A stretch of 11,727 bases of DNA from Sphingomonadaceae bacterium (GTDB lineage: Bacteria > Pseudomonadota > Alphaproteobacteria > Sphingomonadales > Sphingomonadaceae): NCBI GenBank assembly GCA_023384025.1, contig JAHDXX010000086.1:1-11727 (forward strand), given 5' to 3'. Within the stretch, counting starts at the first letter, position 1. Every line of letters starts with the position of its first letter. Both the position numbers and the translations under genes were made by a program. Under the pieces are notes generated by a model. The model was not told the DNA's origin. It saw only the letters and a list, made by a program, of their open reading frames with translations, and searched no databases. This document shows, piece by piece, positions 7,291 through 11,727 of the stretch.

Positions 7291-7821
7291 ATGATGAAGA
7301 AATCGAAGATCATGCTTGCAGCCGCACTTGGCCTGGCAACGCTTTCGGCTCCGGCGCAGGCTGACGTGTTCACTTACAACATGAGCAACGGCAGCACGCT
7401 GAAGATCAACAACCAGACCAACACCGCGAGCTTCGTCGGCTCGGATATCAACGTGACCATGGCGAGCGCGGCTTTTGCCAACTTCGTCGGTGGCGCTACT
7501 CCGTCCTTCACAGCTGTTCTGAGCGCGCTTGACGGGACCCGTCTGGTCAACGGCCGGTGGATCACTGACAATCCCTATCTCGCGACTTCGAGCCACCCGC
7601 AGAAGCTGATCATGAGCGGATCGAACGTGAACCTGTGGGCATGGTGGGGCAACCCGATCGTTGCCGGTGACTACCTCACCCGCATTACCGGTTACTCGGT
7701 CTCGACCAGCGGTGGTAACCCGGTCCCCGAGCCCGGCATGCTGGGCCTGTTCGGTGCGGCGCTGGCCGGCCTCGGCTTCGCCCGTCGCCGCAAGGCGAAG
7801 GCAAAGCTCGCCGCGGCCTGA
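7291..7821 (+). CDS. PEP-CTERM sorting-domain surface protein
   Basis: This 176-residue exported protein has a signal peptide (MMKKSKIMLAAALG...) cleaved after about Ala24 (SAPAQA). The mature domain is about 120 residues, rich in Asn, Ser, Thr and Gly with no Cys, and contains a tryptophan cluster NLWAWWG. It ends in a C-terminal PEP-CTERM signal: VPEPG at 145-149, a short hydrophobic helix, then the basic RRRK at 165-168. Such signals are recognised by exosortases of the XrtA/EpsH type, which cleave and anchor or release the protein, often in exopolysaccharide or biofilm contexts. The exosortase is not in this window. Unusually, eight residues follow the RRRK. The start at 7291 has GGGGA at 7277-7281, nine bases upstream; ATG at 7294 is equally possible. 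The function of the mature domain is not recognised. Confidence 0.92.
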   Translation: MMKKSKIMLAAALGLATLSAPAQADVFTYNMSNGSTLKINNQTNTASFVGSDINVTMASAAFANFVGGATPSFTAVLSALDGTRLVNGRWITDNPYLATSSHPQKLIMSGSNVNLWAWWGNPIVAGDYLTRITGYSVSTSGGNPVPEPGMLGLFGAALAGLGFARRRKAKAKLAAA

Positions 7822-7837
7822 TCGTCAGACACACGCG

Positions 7838-7879
7838 AAAAAACGGGGCGGTCGGACATTGGTCCGGCCGCCCCTTTTT
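7838..7879. terminator. Bidirectional intrinsic terminator
   Basis: A 13-bp stem (7845-7857 with 7862-7874, one G-U-type pair) closes a 4-base loop. Five Ts follow on the + strand (7875-7879). Six As precede it (7838-7843), giving a U-run for - strand transcripts. It lies between the convergent PEP-CTERM and SDR genes and should stop both. Confidence 0.93.
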
Positions 7880-7916
7880 GTTGGGCTCGGGTCTGCCGCC
7901 GGTCAGCAGGGCCGGG

Positions 7917-8909
7917 TCAGGGCGTGTGCACCGCAGTGACCAGCGGCCCGAACGCCGGCGAACGGCCAAGCCATTCGACCTGGACCTTCGCGGTTACCTC
8001 ATTGATCGGGGCTTGCGGCTTGGGCCCGGGGTGGACCGGCAGGCGCAGCGGACGGGTGCCCTGCGGCATCGCGATCAGGCGGGCAATCTCGCGCGGAATG
8101 TCCATCGGATCGGCGCTGCGACCGGAGCCGTTTTCCTGCCCCATTTGCGCGACCTGCTGCGGGTAGCCCGCAGTGTGGACCGCCTCGGCGCGCCCTTTAA
8201 GTGTCTCGGAATAAGCATTGCGGTTGACCCAGACCTCGGTCGGGTAACCGCCCGGCTCGATGATCGTCACATCGATATTGTGCGGCACCAGCTCGTAGGC
8301 GAGCTGTTCGCTCATCGCCTCCAGCGCGAACTTGGTGGCGGAGTAATGGCCTGAATAAGGCACGATCACCCGCCCGAGCTGGCTCGAAATCTGGAACAGC
8401 TGCCCGCTCCTGCGCGCGCGCATCCCGGGCAGGACCGCGCGGGCCATGCGGTGGCAGCCGAACACGTTGGTATCGAAGATCAGCCGGGTGGCCTCCATGT
8501 CCTGCACCTCGACGGGCGAGGTGATGCCGATACCGGCGTTGTTGACCAGCACATCAAGCGGCCCGCCATTAATCCGCTCGGCCTCGGCAACGCCGCGGGC
8601 GACCTGTTCGTCCGACAGGACATCGATTTCGATCAGGTGGATGTCGAGCCTGTCGGCCGCTGCAAGCGCGCGCAGTTCTTCGCCTTCGGGCCGCGGCAGG
8701 TTGCGCATAGTGGCGAAAACTTTCGCCCCGGCGCGGGCGAAGTAATCGGCGCCAAGTCGCCCGAAGCCGGATGAGCACCCGGTAATCAGGATACTCTTGC
8801 CCTTGAGGTCGGGATTGGCGGCAGCGCGGACGGGCAGGGATGCGGTGGCGACGGCGGCAGTGGTCGCGGCGGCACCGGCAAGCAGGCGGCGGCGGTCTAG
8901 CTGGGGCAT
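7917..8909 (-). CDS. Short-chain dehydrogenase/reductase with Tat-type signal
   Basis: This 330-residue classical SDR is an NAD(P)-dependent oxidoreductase on a Rossmann fold. The cofactor motif TGCSSGFG is at 43-50 and NNAG at 123-126. The catalytic tetrad is complete: Asn148, Ser176 and the YSATK motif with Tyr189/Lys193. The substrate is unknown. The protein begins with DRRRLLAG and an Ala-rich hydrophobic stretch to about residue 30 (LPVRAAA), which looks like a twin-arginine signal. This would place a folded, cofactor-loaded SDR in the periplasm, which is unusual for the family. The start at 8909 is supported by GAGGAA six bases upstream; an in-frame start at 8969 would bury the twin-arginine motif and overlap the upstream gene. 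It follows the NTPase gene by 25 bp and ends before the bidirectional terminator, suggesting it closes a pth-NTPase-SDR unit. Confidence 0.93.
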   Translation of the reverse strand: MPQLDRRRLLAGAAATTAAVATASLPVRAAANPDLKGKSILITGCSSGFGRLGADYFARAGAKVFATMRNLPRPEGEELRALAAADRLDIHLIEIDVLSDEQVARGVAEAERINGGPLDVLVNNAGIGITSPVEVQDMEATRLIFDTNVFGCHRMARAVLPGMRARRSGQLFQISSQLGRVIVPYSGHYSATKFALEAMSEQLAYELVPHNIDVTIIEPGGYPTEVWVNRNAYSETLKGRAEAVHTAGYPQQVAQMGQENGSGRSADPMDIPREIARLIAMPQGTRPLRLPVHPGPKPQAPINEVTAKVQVEWLGRSPAFGPLVTAVHTP

Positions 8910-8934
8910 GCAGGGTTCCTCGGCTGAATTGGCA

Positions 8935-9441
8935 TCAGGCGAGGTTATGCGCCTTTCGCCATTGTGCAAGCTCTGCCGGGTTCTTCAGGCGCACGACTTT
9001 GCTCAGCCATGGCGCAATGGCAGCCTCTGTGCGCGGGCGCGGGCCGAGGTTCCAATTGAGCACGTAGAGGAAAAACTCGAGGTCAAACCGCTCCGGGCAG
9101 CCTTCGGGCATGTCGGGGCGGGCCGTGCCGCGATGGGTCCAGATCCGCCGCATCAGCCGCCACAGGCACAGGGTAATGGGGAAATCGAGATAGAGCACGG
9201 TGTCCGCCCGCGCGAGGCGCGGGGTGAGGGTGCTGCCGTAGTTCCCTTCGATCAGCCAACGCTCACCCGCGACCGCCTCTTCAACCCTGCGGATCAGTTC
9301 CGGTTTTTCCGTTTCGACCCAGCCCGGTTGCCAGCCCAACTGGTCCATGTGGATCAGCGGCAAGCCCATCTTCGGCGCCAGTTCGCGCGCGAGTGTGCTC
9401 TTGCCCGAACCGCACGGGCCGATGATCAGGACGCGCCGCAC
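8935..9441 (-). CDS. P-loop NTPase, FlaR/adenylate-kinase-like
   Basis: This is a P-loop kinase-like NTPase of about 168 residues with Walker A GPCGSGKST near its N-terminus. The later pattern HMDQLGWQPGW...WLIEGNYGSTL...ADTVLYLDFPITLCLWRLMRR is that of the family often annotated as DNA topology modulation protein FlaR or adenylate-kinase-like. The biological substrate is not established for this family, and the FlaR name should not be taken as a proven function. The start is placed at the GTG at 9441, 7 bp after the pth stop, because homologous proteins begin just before the VLIIGPCGSGKS strand. An ATG at 9471 would add ten unlike residues and overlap pth. Only a weak AGGA lies 11 bases upstream of 9441, so the start is less certain than the product. 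Confidence 0.85.
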   Translation of the reverse strand: MRRVLIIGPCGSGKSTLARELAPKMGLPLIHMDQLGWQPGWVETEKPELIRRVEEAVAGERWLIEGNYGSTLTPRLARADTVLYLDFPITLCLWRLMRRIWTHRGTARPDMPEGCPERFDLEFFLYVLNWNLGPRPRTEAAIAPWLSKVVRLKNPAELAQWRKAHNLA

Positions 9442-9448
9442 AGGGTGT

Positions 9449-10018
9449 TCAATCCTGCATCCGCAGCGCAAATTCGTTCATGAAGCGCGCATCGTCCTCT
9501 TTGGCGAGCCAGTCGGCTTCGGCGCCGATGGCGCCGAGCATGGCGACGAGATCGTCCTGCTCCGCCTTGGCGTAGTTGCCGAGGACATGGCCGGTGACCC
9601 GGTCCTTGTGCCCGGGATGGCCGATGCCGATCCGCACGCGGCGGAAGTCGGGGCCGAGATGCTGGTTGATGCTGCGCAGCCCGTTGTGCCCGGCGAGGCC
9701 GCCGCCGACGCGGACCTTGACCCGGAAGGGATCGAGATCGAGCTCGTCATGGAACACCGTCAGGGCATCGGACCCAAGCTTGTAGAACCGCAGCGCTTCC
9801 GCCACGGCGCGGCCGCTTTCATTCATGTAGGTTGCCGGCTTGAGCAGCAGGACCTTGTGCGTGCCGATCCGCCCTTCCTGGACCCAGCCGGAGAACTTCT
9901 TCTGCACCGGCCCGAAGCCGTGCATTTCCGCGATCACATCGCAGACCATGAAGCCGATGTTATGCCGGTGCATCGCATATTGCGGACCGGGGTTGCCGAG
10001 GCCTGCCCAGATTTGCAT
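9449..10018 (-). CDS. pth: Peptidyl-tRNA hydrolase
   Basis: Pth releases tRNA from peptidyl-tRNAs that drop off the ribosome; it is a cytoplasmic, usually essential enzyme. The 189-residue protein starts MQIWAGLGNPGPQYAMHRHNIGF. It keeps the residues equivalent to E. coli Asn10, His20, Asn68, Asp93 and Asn114 as N9, H19, N66 (YMNESG), D91 (HDELDL) and N112 (GHNGLRS). Length is normal. The ATG at 10018 has AGGAAG five bases upstream. It heads a tight - strand cluster with the NTPase and SDR genes. rplY lies upstream, as in many proteobacteria, but a strong terminator and a REP-like pair lie between them, so pth probably uses its own promoter. Confidence 0.98.
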   Translation of the reverse strand: MQIWAGLGNPGPQYAMHRHNIGFMVCDVIAEMHGFGPVQKKFSGWVQEGRIGTHKVLLLKPATYMNESGRAVAEALRFYKLGSDALTVFHDELDLDPFRVKVRVGGGLAGHNGLRSINQHLGPDFRRVRIGIGHPGHKDRVTGHVLGNYAKAEQDDLVAMLGAIGAEADWLAKEDDARFMNEFALRMQD

Positions 10019-10068
10019 GGGTTCTTCCTAAAGCGTTTCGCGCCTTGAACGAATGGCACCAACCACCC

Positions 10069-10168
10069 CCGTTCGCCCTGAGCTTGTCGAAGGGCCGCAC
10101 TTCTCTCGGGCATGTGCGCTAAATCGCGCCGAAGAAGGACGGTGCTTCGACAAGCTCAGCACGAACGG
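10069..10168. repeat. REP-like inverted pair
   Basis: Two 27-base arms (10069-10095 and 10142-10168) are inverted copies that agree at 23 of 27 positions and share the core CTGAGCTTGTCGAAG. Each arm is itself a small palindrome with a 5-bp stem around an 11-base loop. The four differences between arms are exactly two base pairs in that stem, so pairing is kept in both. The core CTTCGACAAGCTCAG is, as I recall, a widespread intergenic repeat in sphingomonads and other bacteria. The 46 bases between the arms hold no gene. It may affect mRNA ends; no transposase is present here. Confidence 0.8.
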
Positions 10169-10211
10169 TTGTGAGGTGTGATTATCCCACGCCTACATTA
10201 GCTGCGCGACG

Positions 10212-10251
10212 GAGAAAAGAAAACGCCGGCCCCGCTTTCGCAGGACCGGCG
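10212..10251 (-). terminator. Intrinsic terminator of rplY
   Basis: On the - strand a 12-bp stem (10251-10240 with 10235-10224, two G-U pairs) closes a GAAA tetraloop, followed by a U-rich tract (TTTTCTTTTCT). It begins about 20 bases after the rplY stop. The G-U pairs become A-C mismatches on the + strand, so the hairpin is best formed by rplY transcripts. Confidence 0.93.
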
Positions 10252-10272
10252 CTTCGGTGATCGGATTGCCTG

Positions 10273-10896
10273 TCAGCCTTCGGCTGCGGCTTCGCCTTCA
10301 GCGGCGGCAGCGCCTTCGGCCTTCTTCAGGGCCGAGGGGGCAACCAGCGTCGCGATGGTGAAGTCGCGGTCGGTGATCGCGCTGGCCGAACCTTCGGGCA
10401 GGGTCACTTCGCTGATGTGGATCGAATCGCCCACGTCCTTGCCGGTGACGTCGATCTCGACTTCCGACGGGATCTTGTCGGCTTCGCAGACCAGTTCCAG
10501 TTCGTGACGGACGATGTTCAGCACGCCGCCCTTCTTCAGGCCCGGGCTGGCGGCTTCGTTGATGAACACAACCGGCACAGCAACGTCGACCTTGGCGTTC
10601 TTCGACAGACGCAGGAAATCGACATGGACCGGGCGGTCGCTGACGGCGTGGAAAGCCACGTCCTTGGGCAGGGTGCGGATTTCCTTGCCGCCCAGTTCGA
10701 TGGTGACAATCGAGTTCATGAAGTGACCGGTCATCAGCTGACGGACCAGTTCCTTCGCCTCGACGTGAATGAGAGTGGGTTCGTCCTTGCCGCCATAGAT
10801 CACGGCGGGGACACGGCCATCGCGACGCAGTGCACGGGAGGCTCCCTTGCCAGCCCGTTCGCGCGTCTCGGCCGGCAGGGTCAGAGCGTCGCTCAT
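10273..10896 (-). CDS. rplY: 50S ribosomal protein L25 (bL25), CTC form
   Basis: bL25 binds 5S rRNA in the large ribosomal subunit. The 207-residue protein has the N-terminal 5S-binding domain (about 1-95; TLPAETRERAGKGASRALRRDGRVPAVIYGG), then the CTC-type C-terminal domain (about 96-185; VDVAVPVVFINEAASPGLKKGGVL...). It ends in an Ala/Glu-rich tail common in alphaproteobacterial L25. The start at 10896 is chosen because MSDALTLPAE matches the family start and GAAAGG lies 8 bases upstream; an in-frame start at 10962 would add 22 unrelated residues. A promoter candidate precedes it and a strong terminator follows, so it is probably a single-gene transcript. Confidence 0.97.
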   Translation of the reverse strand: MSDALTLPAETRERAGKGASRALRRDGRVPAVIYGGKDEPTLIHVEAKELVRQLMTGHFMNSIVTIELGGKEIRTLPKDVAFHAVSDRPVHVDFLRLSKNAKVDVAVPVVFINEAASPGLKKGGVLNIVRHELELVCEADKIPSEVEIDVTGKDVGDSIHISEVTLPEGSASAITDRDFTIATLVAPSALKKAEGAAAAEGEAAAEG

Positions 10897-10978
10897 CGGT
10901 ATTGCCTTTCGAAATGCAGTGAGATTACCAGTTCGGTCCGCCACGCCTCCAGGGATGACCATGACGCCGAAGCGCGCG

Positions 10979-11006
10979 CCTATAGCGACGGCGGGTAGAA
11001 AAGCAA
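10979..11006 (-). promoter_or_regulatory. Candidate sigma-70-type promoter of rplY
   Basis: On the - strand TTGCTT (11006-11001) and TATAGG (10984-10979) are separated by 16 bases, within a 117-bp gap between the GumN-like gene and rplY. The -10 region is part of a 14-base motif that recurs with one change upstream of ychF. The match is to the general consensus only and the start of transcription is not known. Confidence 0.45.
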
Positions 11007-11013
11007 GCGCCGC

Positions 11014-11727
11014 CTAGCGGACGGGGCGTACCGTATAGCCGAACTGTTCCAATCTGGCAGCCAGCCCATCCGGCCCCGGCAGGTGGGCCGCGCCCACGGC
11101 GACCAGAATGCCGCGCTCACCGGCAAGCAGGTGGTCGATCTTGTCAGCCCAGGCGGCGTTGCGGCGGGTCAGCAGAACCTCCCGCAATTCCGGGTCACCT
11201 AGCAAGGATGACTGCCCGGCATCAATCAGCGCCTCCGCATCACCGGCCAGCCATGTGCGGGTGAGGTGGCCGGGGTCATCGCCCCAGCGCTGATGATCGC
11301 GAACCACGGCTGCGAGCAAATCGTGCTGCTCGCGCTCCGGAAGGGAGTCGAACAGGTCAAACTGGAATGCCAGTCCTTCGAGCTCGATCACCGACTTGTC
11401 AGCAAAGGCGGCAATCAGGGCACGATCAACTCCGTTGTCGGGCTCGCCATGGCGCACCCCCTGCGCCAGCACCAGCGCCACCGCCCAGGTATCGAGCGCG
11501 CGCAAGTCAGCCGCATCCAGCCCGCCATCAGCCATCATGTCCAGCAGGGCGGGGCGCTGTGCCGGGGAAACGCGCTGCGCCGGATCAACCGGCACCTTGG
11601 CGCCGGACCTTGCTGCAAACAGCTTTGAAGCCGCGCTGCTGTCACCCAGCTGCGCGACTTCAACGACAAGTACGTCGGCTTCACCAATGGCTTCGCGGAT
11701 CGGCCCGGTTTGCCATTCCGTTCCGTC
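11014..11727 (-). CDS. TraB/GumN-family protein, 5' end outside window
   Basis: This is the C-terminal 237 residues of a TraB/PrgY/GumN-family protein; the reading frame is open to the right edge, so the true start and any signal peptide lie beyond 11727. An internal GTG at 11595 is not the real start, because residues encoded upstream of it (for example IREAIGEADVLVVEVAQLGD) fit the family. Other family features are VIELEGLAFQFDLFDSLP, TWLAGD, LLTRRNAAWADKI and the conserved His in VGAAHLPG near the C-terminus. The family has been proposed to be metalloprotease-like, but its bacterial function is poorly defined. It is upstream of rplY on the same strand with a 117-bp gap holding a promoter candidate. 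No hairpin terminator is obvious in the gap. Confidence 0.9.
   Translation of the reverse strand, partial: DGTEWQTGPIREAIGEADVLVVEVAQLGDSSAASKLFAARSGAKVPVDPAQRVSPAQRPALLDMMADGGLDAADLRALDTWAVALVLAQGVRHGEPDNGVDRALIAAFADKSVIELEGLAFQFDLFDSLPEREQHDLLAAVVRDHQRWGDDPGHLTRTWLAGDAEALIDAGQSSLLGDPELREVLLTRRNAAWADKIDHLLAGERGILVAVGAAHLPGPDGLAARLEQFGYTVRPVR

Noticed and set aside
10069..10168. Possible IS end or CRISPR-like repeat
   Set aside because: Only two inverted arms are present, with no transposase, no target duplication and no regular spacers; a REP-like pair explains it better.
11014..11595. GumN-like gene as a complete short protein starting at GTG 11595
   Set aside because: The same frame stays open to 11727 and the residues upstream of 11595 fit the TraB/GumN family, so the gene is cut by the window edge rather than short.

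Overview
This window looks like chromosome from an alphaproteobacterium, most likely a sphingomonad of the Erythrobacteraceae type (Erythrobacter, Altererythrobacter or relatives). The reasons are the high GC content, an alphaproteobacterial MutL carrying the endonuclease motif, a long CTC-type ribosomal protein L25 with an Ala/Glu tail, the ychF-MaoC pair, a PEP-CTERM protein, and a sphingomonad-style palindromic repeat. The taxonomic call is inference from protein style. No rRNA, tRNA, CRISPR array, IS element or prophage gene is visible.

Layout. On the + strand, mutL (91-1881) overlaps by one base a small lipoprotein gene (1881-2354). Convergent to these, on the - strand, lie a MaoC-like dehydratase gene (2364-2840) and ychF (2833-3933), overlapping by 8 bp. 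Upstream of ychF are a compact hairpin that contains its ribosome binding site and a larger nested hairpin. Then come an outer-membrane porin with an N-terminal coiled coil (4034-5554) and a TPR lipoprotein resembling the exosortase-associated PrsT family (5610-7151), both - strand. Divergent from the TPR gene is a PEP-CTERM surface protein (7291-7821, + strand). A bidirectional intrinsic terminator (7838-7879) separates it from a - strand cluster: pth (9449-10018), a FlaR/adenylate-kinase-like P-loop NTPase (8935-9441) and a Tat-signal short-chain dehydrogenase (7917-8909). Upstream lies rplY (10273-10896), with its own promoter candidate and strong terminator, followed by a REP-like inverted pair before pth. 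A TraB/GumN-family gene (11014 to beyond 11727) runs off the right edge.

How it fits together. rplY, pth and ychF are a translation-related group that is usually contiguous in proteobacteria. Here pth and ychF are separated by about 5.5 kb holding the NTPase, the SDR, the PEP-CTERM protein, the TPR lipoprotein and the porin. The last three form a cell-envelope module that probably depends on an exosortase (XrtA/EpsH type) encoded elsewhere. I see no clearly new defence or mobile system. The most interesting points are this envelope module inside a housekeeping neighbourhood, the covarying REP pair, and the hairpin/promoter arrangement in front of ychF.
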